Numbered from the stretch's first letter, positions 18,196 through 28,028 are shown. The stretch: DNA of 64,000 nt from Streptomyces sp. SKN60 (GCF_026236535.1 NZ_JAHTMW010000001.1:186001-250000); one strand, 5' to 3'. Notes: a model not told the origin generated them from the sequence alone. Program-made: numbers and translations.

Positions 18196-19908
18196 CTACA
18201 GCGGGGCCTCCCACACCACCGTCGTGCCGCCGCCGTCCTCGCCGATGCCCGGGTCGCACCAGCTGGCGCCGCCCAGCGACTCGGCGCGGCGGGCCAGGTT
18301 GCGCAGACCGCTGCGGCGGCCGCCCTCCGGGATGCCGACGCCGTCGTCGGCGACCGACAGGCGCACGCCGGGGGTGCCGTCGGGCAGGGTCACGGTCGCG
18401 TCCACGACCACCTCGATGCGGCCCGCCCCGGCATGCCGGAAGGCGTTGGACAGCGCCTCGCGCAGCGCCGCGATGAGGTTCTTGCCGGTCAGGTCGCCGA
18501 CCGTCGCGTCGATCGCGCCGAGGAAGCGGTGCGCGGGTTTGAAGCCGAGCGGCACGGCCGCCATGTTGATCTCCCGGAGCACCCGGGTGCGCAGCCCCGA
18601 CGGCGCCTCGGCCGGGCCCTGCTGGAGCGCGAAGATCGCCGTGCGGATCTCCTGGATGGTCACGTCCAGCTCGTCGACGGCCTTGCCGACGCCCTCGCGC
18701 ACGGCCGGCACGATCGACTTCCGCTGGGCGCTCTCCAGCATCATCCCGGTGGCGAACAGGCGCTGGATGACCAGGTCGTGCAGGTCCCGGGCGATCCGGT
18801 CGCGGTCCTCGTAGACCGCGAGCCGCTCCCGGTCGCGCTGGGCCTCGGCCATCATCAGGGCGAGCGCCGCCTGCGAGGCGAACTGCGTGGCCAGGGTCCG
18901 CTCGGCCTCCGTGAACGGGCGGTCGCCGCGCGCCCGCGGGGTGGCGAGGGCACCGAGCACCCGCCCGCCGCTCTGCAGCGGCAGCAGCATCGCGGGCCCG
19001 TACTGCGCGGAGAGGCTGCTGAGCATCCGCGGGTCCGTGGAGGCGTCGTCGACGAACACCGCCTCGCCCTCCATGAGCAGCTCCACCACCGGGCTCTCCG
19101 GCGGGATCACCACCCCGAGGGACTTGCTCGCGTGCGCCGAGCAGACGGCCACGATCTCCAGACCGCCCTCCTCGGCCGGCAGCATGACGATGCCCGCGGC
19201 CGCGTCGGCGAGCCGGCGGGCCTGTTCGGCGACGACGGTGAGCGCGTCGTCCGCGTCGCCGCCGGAGAGCAGCGCGGTGGTGACGGCGACCGAGCCGTCG
19301 ATCCAGCGCTCGCGCTGCCGGGCGGCCTCGTAGAGCCGGGCGTTGCCGATGGCGATGCCGGCCTCGGTCGCGAGCACCCGGACCATGTGCACGTCGTAGT
19401 CGTTGAACTCGCCGCCGCCGTTCTTCTCGGCGAGGTAGAGATTGCCGAAGATCTCGCCCTGGACCCGGATGGGGACGCCGAGGAAGGTCTTCATCGGCGG
19501 GTGCCCGGGCGGGAAGCCGGCCGAGCGCGGGTCGCTCGACAGATCGGCGAGGCGAATGGTCTGCGGCTCGCGGATCAGCGCGCCGAGCAGCCCCGCGTAC
19601 CCGTCGGGGCGCCGCCCGATGCGGCGGGCGACCTCCTCCACGACCCCAAAGGTGACGAAGTCGGAGAGTCCTTCGCCCTCTTCGTCGATCACGCCGATGG
19701 CGGCGTAGCGGGCGCCGGCCAGCTCGGCGGCGGTCTCGCAGATCCGGTCGAGCGTGGTGTGCAGTTCGAGGCCGGTGCCGACGGAGCGCATCGCCTCCAG
19801 GAGCTGCGGCACGCGCGCGGTGAGCTCGGTGGAGAGGCCGTGCAGGCTGCGGGTGGCCTGGGTCGCGGCTTCGAGCGGGTCCGGGGCGTCGGGCACGGCG
19901 GCTGTCAT
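18196..19908 (-). CDS. Sensor histidine kinase with two GAF domains, DosS/DevS-like
   Basis: 570 residues. GAF-A (about 45-195) contains GFPPGHPPMKTFLGVPIR; its His136 aligns, by memory, with the haem-ligand His149 of mycobacterial DosS. GAF-B covers about 205-350. The HisKA_3 dimerisation box is DRIARDLHDLVIQRLFATGM (phospho-acceptor His377), followed by an HATPase domain with NAFRHAG (N box) and DDGVGIPEGG. No transmembrane segment, so cytoplasmic. It begins 20 bases after the cydCD stop on the same strand, so it is probably the last gene of the cytochrome bd operon. No response regulator lies nearby: an orphan kinase. Haem binding is inference. Confidence 0.88.
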   Translation of the reverse strand: MTAAVPDAPDPLEAATQATRSLHGLSTELTARVPQLLEAMRSVGTGLELHTTLDRICETAAELAGARYAAIGVIDEEGEGLSDFVTFGVVEEVARRIGRRPDGYAGLLGALIREPQTIRLADLSSDPRSAGFPPGHPPMKTFLGVPIRVQGEIFGNLYLAEKNGGGEFNDYDVHMVRVLATEAGIAIGNARLYEAARQRERWIDGSVAVTTALLSGGDADDALTVVAEQARRLADAAAGIVMLPAEEGGLEIVAVCSAHASKSLGVVIPPESPVVELLMEGEAVFVDDASTDPRMLSSLSAQYGPAMLLPLQSGGRVLGALATPRARGDRPFTEAERTLATQFASQAALALMMAEAQRDRERLAVYEDRDRIARDLHDLVIQRLFATGMMLESAQRKSIVPAVREGVGKAVDELDVTIQEIRTAIFALQQGPAEAPSGLRTRVLREINMAAVPLGFKPAHRFLGAIDATVGDLTGKNLIAALREALSNAFRHAGAGRIEVVVDATVTLPDGTPGVRLSVADDGVGIPEGGRRSGLRNLARRAESLGGASWCDPGIGEDGGGTTVVWEAPL

Positions 19909-19928
19909 GGTCGTGAGCCTAGTTAGTC

Positions 19929-22900
19929 CTATTTGGAGAGAAAAGTCGGACGGTCAGAGGTAGTCGCGGCCGTGGCCGTGGCCGACGGGTCGAGCAGCAG
20001 ATCGCTCTCCCGCTCCTGTGCCAGCATCCGCCGCAGCGGGCCGTCGGCCGCCGCGAGCTGGGCGTAGCTCCCGCGCTGCACGGTGCGGCCGCGGTCCAGG
20101 ACCACGACCTCGTCGACGGCGTCGAGACCGCGCAGCCGGTGGGTGATGAGGACGGTGGTGCTGCCCTCGGTGACCCGCAGCAGGTCGTCGGTGAGCGCGT
20201 CGGCCGTCGCCAGGTCCAGGTGCTCGGCCGGCTCGTCGAGGACCAGGACCGGGAAGTCGGCGAGCAGCGCCCGGGCGAGCGCGAGCCGCTGCCGCTGCCC
20301 GCCGGAGAGCCGGGAGCCGTGCTCGCCGACGAGCGTGTCGAGGCCGTCGGGCAGCGCGTCCACCCAGTCCAGGAGCCGGGCCCGGCGCAGCGCCTCGCGC
20401 AGTTCGGCGTCGTCCGCTCCGGTCCTGGCGAGCCGCAGGTTCTCGCGCAGCGTGCTGTCGAAGAGGTGCGCGTCCTGCGCGCACAGGCCGACGAGGCGGC
20501 GGACGGCGTCGCCGTCGAGCTCCGTCGCGTCGGTTCCGCCGATCCGGTACGTGCCGGACTCGGCGTCCAGGAAGCGAAGCAGCACCTGCGCGAGCGTGGT
20601 CTTGCCGGAGCCGGACGCGCCGACCACGGCGACCCGGTGCCCGGCGCGGAGGGTGAGCGCGAAGTCGGCGAGGGCCGGCCGGTCCTGCCCGGCGTGCCGC
20701 GCGGAGAGCCCGGCCAGTTCCAGCGGGAACGGGCTCGCCGGGGGAGTGGCGGGCGTCGCCGGCTCGTGTACGGGCACGGGCGCGTCGAGCACGTCGAGCA
20801 CCCGCTCGGCGCTGCGCCGCACCCGCTGGCGGTACTGCACGGCGAGCGGCAGCCCGTTGACGGCCTCGAAGGCGGCCAGCGGGGTGAGCACCACGACGGC
20901 GAGCGCGACGCCGTCGAGGCGGCCGTCGCGGACCCCCTGGACTCCGACGAGCGCGGCGGCGGCGACGGTGAGGCCGCAGACCAGGGCCGAGAGCCCGGCG
21001 CCCAGGGCGGTGGCGGCGGACTGCCGGGAGGCGATGCCGGTGAGGGTACGGTCGGCCCGCCCGGCGCGCGCGAGGCGGGCGTCCAGGGCGCCGGCCACGG
21101 TGAGTTCGGCGCAGCCGCGCAGCAGGTCGACGACGGCGGTGGTGAGCAGACCGCGCGCGGGCGCCAGTTGCCGCTCGGCCCGCCGGGCGAGCGCGCCGCC
21201 GGCCATCGGAGCGAGGACGCCGGCGACCAGCAGGCCGGCCGCGAGCACCGCGCCGGCCTCGGGCAGCAGCCAGGCGAGGAACCCGACCGACCCGGCGCCG
21301 ACGACGACGGCCGCGCCCGCGGGCAGCAGCCAGCGCAGCCAGTAGTCCTGGAGCGCGTCCACGTCCTGCACCAGCCGGGCGAGCAGATCACCGCGCCGGG
21401 TGCGGCGCAGCCCGGCCGGGGCGATCCGCTCAAGGCGCCGGTAGACCGCGACCCGGAGGTCGGCGAGCATCCGCAGCACGGCGTCGTGCGACACCAGCCG
21501 CTCCGCGTACCGGAACACGGCCCGCCCGATACCGAAGGCGCGGGTCGCGGTGACGGCGACCATCAGATAGAGCACGGGCGGCTGTTCGGATGCCCGCGAG
21601 ATCAGCCACCCGGACACCGCCATCAGCCCCACGGCCGACCCCAGCGCCAGACTCCCGAGCCCCAGCGCGAGCCCCATCCGCCCCCTGAACCGCCCGGCCA
21701 TCCCCCGCACCCGCCGGAAGACGGACCACGCGCCGCTCACCGCCGCGTCGGCCGCCGCAGGTGCGCCCGACGCGGGAGCGCTGTCCGGGACGGCGGCACC
21801 CGGCTCCGCCCGGGCGAGACCCTCGGCCCTCGTGGCGGTCGCGGGAGCGCCGTCGGGCAGCAGCCCGGCCACCTGCGGATGCCCCACGGCACCGGCACCG
21901 CCCACAGCCTCCGCCGCCTCACCCGCGCCCTCGTCCGCCCGCGCCGCCGGGGCCAGATGGACCACGCGGTCGGCGACGGCGAGGAGGGCGGGGCGGTGGA
22001 CGACCAGGAGGACGGTGCGGGTGGTGGAGAGGCGGCGGACGGCGTCGACGACGGCCGCCTCGGTCTCGCCGTCGAGCGCGGCGGTCGGCTCGTCGAGCAG
22101 CAGGACCGGCCGGTCGGCGAGGAAGGCACGGGCCAGGGCCAGGCGCTGGCGCTGGCCGGCCGAGAGGCCGGCGCCGTCCTCGCCGAGGGGGGTGTCCGCG
22201 CCGTCGGGCAGTTCGGCGACGAACCCGTCGGCACCCGCGTCGCCGAGCGCCTGCCGTACCGCCTCGTCGGAGGCGTCGGGCCGGGCGAGCCGTACGTTCT
22301 CGGCGATCGTCCCGGCGAAGAGACAGGGCCGCTGCGGCACCCAGGCGATCCGGGAGCGCCACTGCTCCAGGTCGAGGGAGGCGAGGTCCGCGCCGCCGAT
22401 GCGGACGGTGCCCTCCTCGGGGGCGGTGAAGCCGAGCACCACGTCGAGCAGGGTGGACTTGCCGACGCCGCTCGGCCCGACCAGGGCCACCGTCTCGCCG
22501 GGCTCCACGGTGAGGGAGGCGGCGTCCAGGGAGGGCGCGGCGCGCCCGGGGTGCCGGACGGTGACCCGGTCGAGCTCCAGGCGTACCGACGCGGGCACCG
22601 CCCCCGTACCGCTGGCCGGCAGCGGGCTTTCGAGGACCTCGAAGATCTCCTCGGCGGCGGCAAGCCCCTCGGCGGCCGCGTGGTACTGCGTGCCCACCTG
22701 CCGCAGCGGCAGATACGCCTCGGGCGCGAGGACCAGAATGACGAGCCCGGTGTAGAGGTCGAGGTCGCCGTGGACCAGGCGCATGCCGATGGCGACCGCG
22801 ACCAGCGCGACCGACAGGGTCGAGAGCAGCTCCAGGGCGAAGGAGGAGAGGAACGCGATCCGCAGCGTCCGCATGGTCGCCCGCCGGTAGTCGGCGGTGA

Positions 22901-23585
22901 TCGCCCGGATGTTCTCGGCCTGGGCCTTGGCGCGGCCGAAGACCTTGAGGGTGGGCAGGCCGGCCACCACGTCCAGGAAGTGCCCGGAGAGCCGGGACAG
23001 CAGCTTCCACTGCCGGTCCATCCGGGCCTGGGTGTACCAGCCGATGAGGATCATGAAGACCGGGATCAGCGGCAGGGTCACCACGATGATCGCCGCCGAG
23101 ATCCAGTCCTCGGTGACGATCCGGGCGAGCACCGCCACCGGCACCACGACCGCGAGCCCCAACTGGGGCAGATAGCGGGCGAAGTAGTCGTCCAGGGCGT
23201 CCACGCCCCGGGTCGCGAGCGCGGCCAGCGAACCGGCCTTCTGCCCGCCGAGCCACCCCGGGCCGAGCCGCGCGGCCCGCTGGAGCAGCCGGCCGCGCAG
23301 TTCGGACTTGACCGCCGCGCTCGCCCGGTGGGCGGCGAGCTCGGTGAGCCAGGAGACCAGGGCCCGCCCGACCGCCACCGCGGCGAGCAGCAGCAGGGGC
23401 GTGCCGAGTCCGGAGACCGACAGACCCTTCTGGAAGGCCCCCACCACGACCTCGGCGATGAGCATCGCCTGGCCGACGATCAGGGCCGCCCCGACCAGGC
23501 CGAGGCCGACCACCGCAAGCAGGAAGAACCGGGTGGCCCGTGCGTAGCGCATCAGACGCGGATCGATCGGTTTCACGTGAAACAT
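19929..23585 (-). CDS. cydCD: Fused ABC transporter CydDC for cytochrome bd assembly
   Basis: 1218 residues carrying two complete ABC exporter halves in one chain. The first half has six membrane helices (about 20-310) and Walker A GPSGVGKST near 370. A Pro/Ala-rich linker lies at about 560-640. The second half has membrane helices at about 650-900 and Walker A GASGSGKTT near 1015. CydDC exports thiols (glutathione/cysteine in E. coli) and is needed to assemble cytochrome bd; the fused form is usual in Streptomyces. The start MFHVKP is encoded by a parS site. GTG 23576 is an alternative start with better spacing to GGGGAG. Confidence 0.92.
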   Translation of the reverse strand: MFHVKPIDPRLMRYARATRFFLLAVVGLGLVGAALIVGQAMLIAEVVVGAFQKGLSVSGLGTPLLLLAAVAVGRALVSWLTELAAHRASAAVKSELRGRLLQRAARLGPGWLGGQKAGSLAALATRGVDALDDYFARYLPQLGLAVVVPVAVLARIVTEDWISAAIIVVTLPLIPVFMILIGWYTQARMDRQWKLLSRLSGHFLDVVAGLPTLKVFGRAKAQAENIRAITADYRRATMRTLRIAFLSSFALELLSTLSVALVAVAIGMRLVHGDLDLYTGLVILVLAPEAYLPLRQVGTQYHAAAEGLAAAEEIFEVLESPLPASGTGAVPASVRLELDRVTVRHPGRAAPSLDAASLTVEPGETVALVGPSGVGKSTLLDVVLGFTAPEEGTVRIGGADLASLDLEQWRSRIAWVPQRPCLFAGTIAENVRLARPDASDEAVRQALGDAGADGFVAELPDGADTPLGEDGAGLSAGQRQRLALARAFLADRPVLLLDEPTAALDGETEAAVVDAVRRLSTTRTVLLVVHRPALLAVADRVVHLAPAARADEGAGEAAEAVGGAGAVGHPQVAGLLPDGAPATATRAEGLARAEPGAAVPDSAPASGAPAAADAAVSGAWSVFRRVRGMAGRFRGRMGLALGLGSLALGSAVGLMAVSGWLISRASEQPPVLYLMVAVTATRAFGIGRAVFRYAERLVSHDAVLRMLADLRVAVYRRLERIAPAGLRRTRRGDLLARLVQDVDALQDYWLRWLLPAGAAVVVGAGSVGFLAWLLPEAGAVLAAGLLVAGVLAPMAGGALARRAERQLAPARGLLTTAVVDLLRGCAELTVAGALDARLARAGRADRTLTGIASRQSAATALGAGLSALVCGLTVAAAALVGVQGVRDGRLDGVALAVVVLTPLAAFEAVNGLPLAVQYRQRVRRSAERVLDVLDAPVPVHEPATPATPPASPFPLELAGLSARHAGQDRPALADFALTLRAGHRVAVVGASGSGKTTLAQVLLRFLDAESGTYRIGGTDATELDGDAVRRLVGLCAQDAHLFDSTLRENLRLARTGADDAELREALRRARLLDWVDALPDGLDTLVGEHGSRLSGGQRQRLALARALLADFPVLVLDEPAEHLDLATADALTDDLLRVTEGSTTVLITHRLRGLDAVDEVVVLDRGRTVQRGSYAQLAAADGPLRRMLAQERESDLLLDPSATATAATTSDRPTFLSK
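23569..23584. promoter_or_regulatory. parS site overlapping the cydCD start
   Basis: GGTTTCACGTGAAACA: the 14-bp ParB-binding palindrome GTTTCACGTGAAAC is complete at 23570-23583. It encodes residues 2-5 (FHVK) of the annotated CydCD N-terminus on the minus strand. Confidence 0.9.
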
Positions 23586-23618
23586 GCTCCCCGGTGAGCG
23601 GTGGCTGGTGTGCGGTGG

Positions 23619-24623
23619 CTAGTGGGCCGGTTCCGCGATGTGCTGCGTACCGATCCGCTTACGGAACACCCAGTAGGTCCAGCTCTGATAGAGCAGCACC
23701 AGCGGGGTCGCCACGGCCGCGCACCACGTCATGATCTTGAGCGTGTACGGGCTCGACGAGGCGTTGGTGACGGTCAGGCTCCACGCCGGGTCGAGCGTCG
23801 ACGGCATGACGTTCGGGAAGAGCGCCAGGAAGAGCATGGCCACCGCGGCCGCGATCGTGACACCGGAGAGCGCGAACGACCAGCCCTCGCGCCCGGCCCG
23901 GATCGCGCCGATCGCACCGACCAGGGACACAACCGCGACCAGCATCGCGGCCAGGCTCCAGGCGTCGCCCGTGTCCAGCTGGGTCCAGACGAGGAAGCCG
24001 AGCGCGAGCACCGCCGTGACCAGGCCCAGCTTCAGCGCGAGCGCACGGGCCCGGACCCGGATGTCCCCCACCGTCTTGAGCGCGGCGAACACCGTGCCGT
24101 GGAAGGTGAAGAGGGTCAGCGTGACCAGACCGCCGAGCAGCGCGTACGGGTTGAGCAGGTCCCAGAAGTCGCCCACGTACTCGAAGTTCTTGTCGATCTT
24201 CACGCCGCGCACGATGTTGCCGAAGGCCACGCCCCAGAGGAACGCGGGGACGAGCGAGGTCCAGAAGATGGCCTGCTCCCAGTTGCGCTGCCAGTTCTCC
24301 TCCGGCCGCTTCGCCCGGTACTCGAAGGCGACACCGCGCACGATGAGGCAGACCAGGATGAGCAGCAGCGGCAGGTAGAAGCCGGAGAACAGGGTCGCGT
24401 ACCACTCGGGGAAGGCGGCGAAGGTCGCGCCGCCCGCCGTGAGCAGCCACACCTCGTTGCCGTCCCAGACCGGGCCGATGGTGTTGATGAGGACCCGCTT
24501 CTCGGACCGGTCGCGGGCGAGCAGCTTGGTCAGGACGCCGACCCCGAAGTCGAAGCCCTCCAGGAAGAAATAGCCGGTCCAGAGGACGGCGATGAGTACG
24601 AACCAGACGTCGTGGAGTTCCAT
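23619..24623 (-). CDS. cydB: Cytochrome bd ubiquinol/menaquinol oxidase subunit II
   Basis: 334 residues with eight to nine hydrophobic helices. The N-terminus MELHDVWFVLIAVLWTGYFF and FLEGFDFGVGVLT are characteristic of CydB. Subunit II pairs with CydA in the membrane and supports the haem-bearing subunit; the oxidase transfers electrons from menaquinol to O2 with high affinity. It lies 19 bases after cydA and 33 before cydCD. Confidence 0.95.
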   Translation of the reverse strand: MELHDVWFVLIAVLWTGYFFLEGFDFGVGVLTKLLARDRSEKRVLINTIGPVWDGNEVWLLTAGGATFAAFPEWYATLFSGFYLPLLLILVCLIVRGVAFEYRAKRPEENWQRNWEQAIFWTSLVPAFLWGVAFGNIVRGVKIDKNFEYVGDFWDLLNPYALLGGLVTLTLFTFHGTVFAALKTVGDIRVRARALALKLGLVTAVLALGFLVWTQLDTGDAWSLAAMLVAVVSLVGAIGAIRAGREGWSFALSGVTIAAAVAMLFLALFPNVMPSTLDPAWSLTVTNASSSPYTLKIMTWCAAVATPLVLLYQSWTYWVFRKRIGTQHIAEPAH

Positions 24624-24642
24624 TGCCTCGGTCTCCTGAGCC

Positions 24643-26148
24643 TCAGTACGAGAAGGCCATGGGGCGGTCGGCGTCGCGGTCCCCGCCGATCCGGGTGGGC
24701 GGGTTGAGGTCGTCCTCGGTGAGCTCCGGCGGGCCGGCCTTCACGTACTTGACGAGCAACTTGACCTCGATCACGGCGAGGACGGCGTAGAGCAGGGTGA
24801 AGACGATCATCGAGGTGAGCACCTCGCCCTGGGAGACCCCGGGGGAGACGGCGTCACGGGTGCGCAGCACGCCGTAGACCACCCACGGCTGACGGCCCAT
24901 CTCGGTGAAGATCCAGCCCCAGGAGTTGGCGATCAGCGGGAAGAGCATGGTCCACAGGGCGACGATCCAGTACCACTTGCCCAGGCGGGGGCTGAGCGCC
25001 TTCCGCCGGAACAGGACCAGATGCGGCACGTCGTCCTCACCGGTCCTCAGCCCCGGCGCCAGCATGAACTTCTTGCGGGTCAGCCAGAGTCCGACGACGC
25101 CGACGGCCAGGGACGCCATGCCGAAGCCGATCATCCAGCGGAAGCCCCAGTAGGCGACCGGGATGTTGGGCCGGTAGTCGCCGGGCCCGAAGCGCTCCTG
25201 CTCCGCCTTGTTGACGTCGTTGATGCCGGGGACGTACGAGCTGAAGTCGTCGTTCGCGAGGAAGGACAGCAGGCCCGGGATCTCTATGGCGACCTTGTTG
25301 TGGCCCTTCTCGACGTCGCCGTAGGCGAAGACGGAGAACGGAGCCGGCGCCTCGCCGTCCCACAAGGCCTCTGCGGCGGCCATCTTCATCGGCTGCTGCT
25401 TGAACATGACCTTGCCCAGCAGGTCTCCGCTGATCGCGGTGCCGAGACCGGCGATGATCAGCGTGATCAGGCCGAGCCGCAGCGAGGTCCGCATCACCGC
25501 GACGTGCTTCTTGCGCGCCAGGTGGAAGGCGGCGATGCCGACCATGAAGGCGCCGCCGACCAGGAAGGCCGCGGTGATGGTGTGGAAGAACTGGGTGAGG
25601 GCGGTGTTCTGGGTGAGCACGTGCCAGAAGTCGGTGAGCTCGGCCCGCCCCCGCTCAGCGTTGATCTTGTAGCCGACCGGGTGCTGCATCCAGGAGTTGG
25701 CGGCCAGGATGAAGTACGCGGACAGGACCGTGCCGATCGACACCATCCAGATGCAGGCGAGGTGGATCTTCTTGGGGAGCTTGTCCCAGCCGAAGATCCA
25801 CAGACCGATGAAGGTCGACTCGAAGAAGAAGGCGATCAGGGCCTCGAAGGCCAGGGGAGCGCCGAAGATGTCGCCGACGAAGCGCGAGTAGTCGGACCAG
25901 TTCATGCCGAACTGGAACTCCTGCACGATGCCGGTGACGACACCCATCGCGATGTTGATCAGGAAGAGCTTGCCCCAGAACTTCGTCGCCTTGAGGTACT
26001 TCTCCTTCTCGGTGCGCACCCAGGCCGTCTGGAGACCGGCGGTGAGGGCGGCGAGGGAGATCGTCAGCGGTACGAAGAGGAAATGGTAGACGGTCGTGAT
26101 GCCGAACTGCCAGCGCGCCAGAGTCTCCGGCGCCAACGCTAGATCCAC
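24643..26148 (-). CDS. cydA: Cytochrome bd oxidase subunit I
   Basis: 501 residues with about nine helices and the haem ligands expected for the family: His22 in VYHFLFVPL (equivalent of E. coli His19), a His in the FHLARKKH region or nearby HTITAAF, the acidic FESTFIGLWIFGW helix, and GRQPWVVYG near the end. The Q-loop is of the short type. The GTG at 26148 is chosen over the longer frame because an AGGAGAG ribosome-binding site sits seven bases upstream and the N-terminus is canonical. It is controlled by the Rex site at 26231-26254. Confidence 0.95.
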   Translation of the reverse strand: MDLALAPETLARWQFGITTVYHFLFVPLTISLAALTAGLQTAWVRTEKEKYLKATKFWGKLFLINIAMGVVTGIVQEFQFGMNWSDYSRFVGDIFGAPLAFEALIAFFFESTFIGLWIFGWDKLPKKIHLACIWMVSIGTVLSAYFILAANSWMQHPVGYKINAERGRAELTDFWHVLTQNTALTQFFHTITAAFLVGGAFMVGIAAFHLARKKHVAVMRTSLRLGLITLIIAGLGTAISGDLLGKVMFKQQPMKMAAAEALWDGEAPAPFSVFAYGDVEKGHNKVAIEIPGLLSFLANDDFSSYVPGINDVNKAEQERFGPGDYRPNIPVAYWGFRWMIGFGMASLAVGVVGLWLTRKKFMLAPGLRTGEDDVPHLVLFRRKALSPRLGKWYWIVALWTMLFPLIANSWGWIFTEMGRQPWVVYGVLRTRDAVSPGVSQGEVLTSMIVFTLLYAVLAVIEVKLLVKYVKAGPPELTEDDLNPPTRIGGDRDADRPMAFSY

Positions 26149-26230
26149 GTCGTCTCTCCTTACGTCGCCGTGGTCACAACGGCAGTTTGCCCCTTTGATC
26201 CGACCCATTTCGGGAGGAACAGGGACACGC

Positions 26231-26305
26231 TTGTGAACGCGTTCACATTCACAAGCATTATGGCTCATACGAAATCCGTACGTACAGGCGGGGTCCCTAT
26301 GTCAA
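26231..26305 (-). promoter_or_regulatory. cydABCD promoter region with Rex operator
   Basis: TTGTGAACGCGTTCACAT at 26231-26248 matches the Rex consensus TTGTGAA-N4-TTCACAA at all but the last base, and an extra TTCACAA half-site follows at 26248-26254. A CATAAT -10-like box (minus strand, 26262-26257) directly abuts the operator, so Rex bound here would block initiation. TTGACA (26305-26300) may belong to a second start. Rex repression of cyd in S. coelicolor, relieved by high NADH, is established. Confidence 0.85.
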
Positions 26306-26363
26306 GGGTCACCCCGTGGGCCACCTCTTCCCAAGGACTTCAACATATTGTTGAATCCCGGCC

Positions 26364-26741
26364 ATGACCCTTCGGATACGCATCTCCTGGCCCGCCGGCC
26401 ACACCACGGCCACCATCGAGGAAACCCCCACGAGCAAGGCGCTCGCGGGGGCTCTCCCGATCTCCTCCACCGCCCGGACCTGGGGCGAGGAGGTCTACTT
26501 CGACACTCCGGTCTCCGTGCCGCTCGAATCCGACGCCCGGCAGGTCGTCGCCCCGGGCACGGTGGCCTTCTGGACGGAGGGCGACGCGCTCGCCCTCCCC
26601 TACGGCCCGACGCCGATCTCGCGCGGGGACGAACCGCGGCTCGCGAGCCCCTGCAACATCCTGGGCGCGCTGGACGCGGACCCGCGGATTCTGGCCACCG
26701 TCAGGGACGGCGACCCGATCCGCGTCGAACTCGTGGACTGA
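26364..26741 (+). CDS. Cyclophilin-like fold protein (DUF of TM1367 type)
   Basis: 125 residues, all-beta and cytoplasmic. RIRISWPAGHTTATIEETPT at the start, then WGEEVYFDTPV, and CNILGALDADPRIL with a terminal VRDGDPIRVELVD, match the cyclophilin-like family of TM1367 type. These small proteins resemble peptidyl-prolyl isomerases in fold but have no established activity. There is no ribosome-binding site; a TATTGT box at 26346-26351 suggests a very short leader. It is divergent from cydA. Confidence 0.7.
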   Translation: MTLRIRISWPAGHTTATIEETPTSKALAGALPISSTARTWGEEVYFDTPVSVPLESDARQVVAPGTVAFWTEGDALALPYGPTPISRGDEPRLASPCNILGALDADPRILATVRDGDPIRVELVD

Positions 26742-26784
26742 CCCGGCCCCGAACGACTCGGCTCAGCCGTACCGACCCGCCGGC

Positions 26785-27891
26785 TCAGCCGTCCTTGCGG
26801 AAGCCCTCCGCCGTCTTCAGGAACAGATCGTTCGCCTCGCACTCACCGATCGTGACGCGGACGCCCTCCCCCGCGAACGGCCGCACGACCACGCCGTGCC
26901 GCTCGCACTCCGCCGCGAAGTCCATGGTCCGCTCGCCGAGCCGCAGCCAGACGAAGTTCGCCTGGGTGTCCGGCACGGTCCAGCCCTGGGCCACGAGCCC
27001 CGCATGGACCCGCGCGCGCTCGGCCACCAGCGAGCCGACCCGCCCAAGCAGCTCGTCCTCCGCCCGCAGCGAGGCCACCGCCGCGTCCTGCGCCAGCTGG
27101 CTCACCCCGAACGGGACCGCCGTCTTGCGGAGCGCCGCCGCCACCGGCTCGTGGGCGACCGCGAAGCCCACCCGCAGGCCGGCCAGGCCGTACGCCTTCG
27201 AGAAGGTCCGCAGCACCGCCACGTTCGGCCGGTCGCGGTAGATCTCGATGCCGTCCGGTACGTCGGCGTCGCGGACGAACTCCTTGTACGCCTCGTCGAG
27301 CACCACCAGGACGTCGGAGGGCACCCGGTCCAGGAAGCGCTCCAGCTCGGCGCGGCGCACCGCGGTGCCCGTGGGGTTGTTCGGGTTGCAGACGAAGATC
27401 AGCCGGGTCCGGTCGGTGATCGCCGCCGCCATCGCGTCGAGGTCGTGCACCTCGCCCTCGGTCAGCGGCACCTGTACCGAGGTGGCCCCGCTGATCTGCG
27501 TGATGATCGGGTACGCCTCGAAGGAGCGCCAGGCGTAGATCACCTCGTCGCCCGGGCCCGCCGTGGCCTGCAGCAGCTGCTGGGCCACGCCGACCGAGCC
27601 GGTGCCGGTGGCCAGGTGCGAGACGGGCACGCCGAAGCGGTCGGCCAGCTCCTCCATCAGCCCCGTGCACGCCATGTCCGGGTAGCGGTTGAAGTTCGCG
27701 GCGGCGGCCAGCGTGCTCTCCATGACGCCGGGCAGCGGCGGATACGGGTTCTCGTTGGAGGACAGCTTGAAGGCGACCGGACCGCCCGCGGCGGCCGGCT
27801 TGCCCGGCTTGTAGGTGGGGACGCCGTCCAGCTCGGCGCGCAGCCTGGGGCCCGACGCGCTCGTCCCGCTCGTCCCGCTGGTCTCGCTCAC
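26785..27891 (-). CDS. Histidinol-phosphate/aromatic aminotransferase family (fold type I PLP)
   Basis: 368 residues. [15 protein letters not shown] near 43, [11 protein letters not shown] near 170, and the PLP-lysine segment [17 protein letters not shown] near 235 place it in the HisC/Pat branch. It could be a second histidinol-phosphate aminotransferase or a phenylalanine/aromatic aminotransferase (Pat); no his genes are near, which favours Pat. The GTG at 27891 has a strong AGGAGG eight bases upstream. The first residues are a [11 protein letters not shown] repeat absent from most homologues. Confidence 0.82.
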   Translation of the reverse strand: MSETSGTSGTSASGPRLRAELDGVPTYKPGKPAAAGGPVAFKLSSNENPYPPLPGVMESTLAAAANFNRYPDMACTGLMEELADRFGVPVSHLATGTGSVGVAQQLLQATAGPGDEVIYAWRSFEAYPIITQISGATSVQVPLTEGEVHDLDAMAAAITDRTRLIFVCNPNNPTGTAVRRAELERFLDRVPSDVLVVLDEAYKEFVRDADVPDGIEIYRDRPNVAVLRTFSKAYGLAGLRVGFAVAHEPVAAALRKTAVPFGVSQLAQDAAVASLRAEDELLGRVGSLVAERARVHAGLVAQGWTVPDTQANFVWLRLGERTMDFAAECERHGVVVRPFAGEGVRVTIGECEANDLFLKTAEGFRKDG

Positions 27892-27965
27892 TCTGTGTCC
27901 TCCTCGACCTTCCGTACCACCAATACTCCTCACCTTATGAGGATTCGGCTCCGCTGCGAATGGGC

Positions 27966-28028
27966 TGTGGACAAAAGGTCCACCACGGCCCTCGGCCCGG
28001 CCGACCCTGTGGACAACCCAGGGGACAA
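27966..28028. other. DnaA-box-like cluster C between hisC-like and lacI-like genes
   Basis: Two exact TGTGGACAA boxes on the minus strand at 27966-27974 and 28008-28016, and a two-mismatch copy AGGGGACAA at 28020-28028, 12 bp from the second. The gap 27892-28295 also holds G-rich sequence (28030-28080), the inverted repeat at 28202 and the lacI-type promoter; no other gene is seen in it. Confidence 0.5.

Noticed and set aside
20139..23597. 1152-codon open frame on the + strand opposite cydCD
   Set aside because: A shadow frame from high GC. The translation is low-complexity Gly/Arg/Glu/Asp sequence, while the minus strand encodes a complete CydDC.
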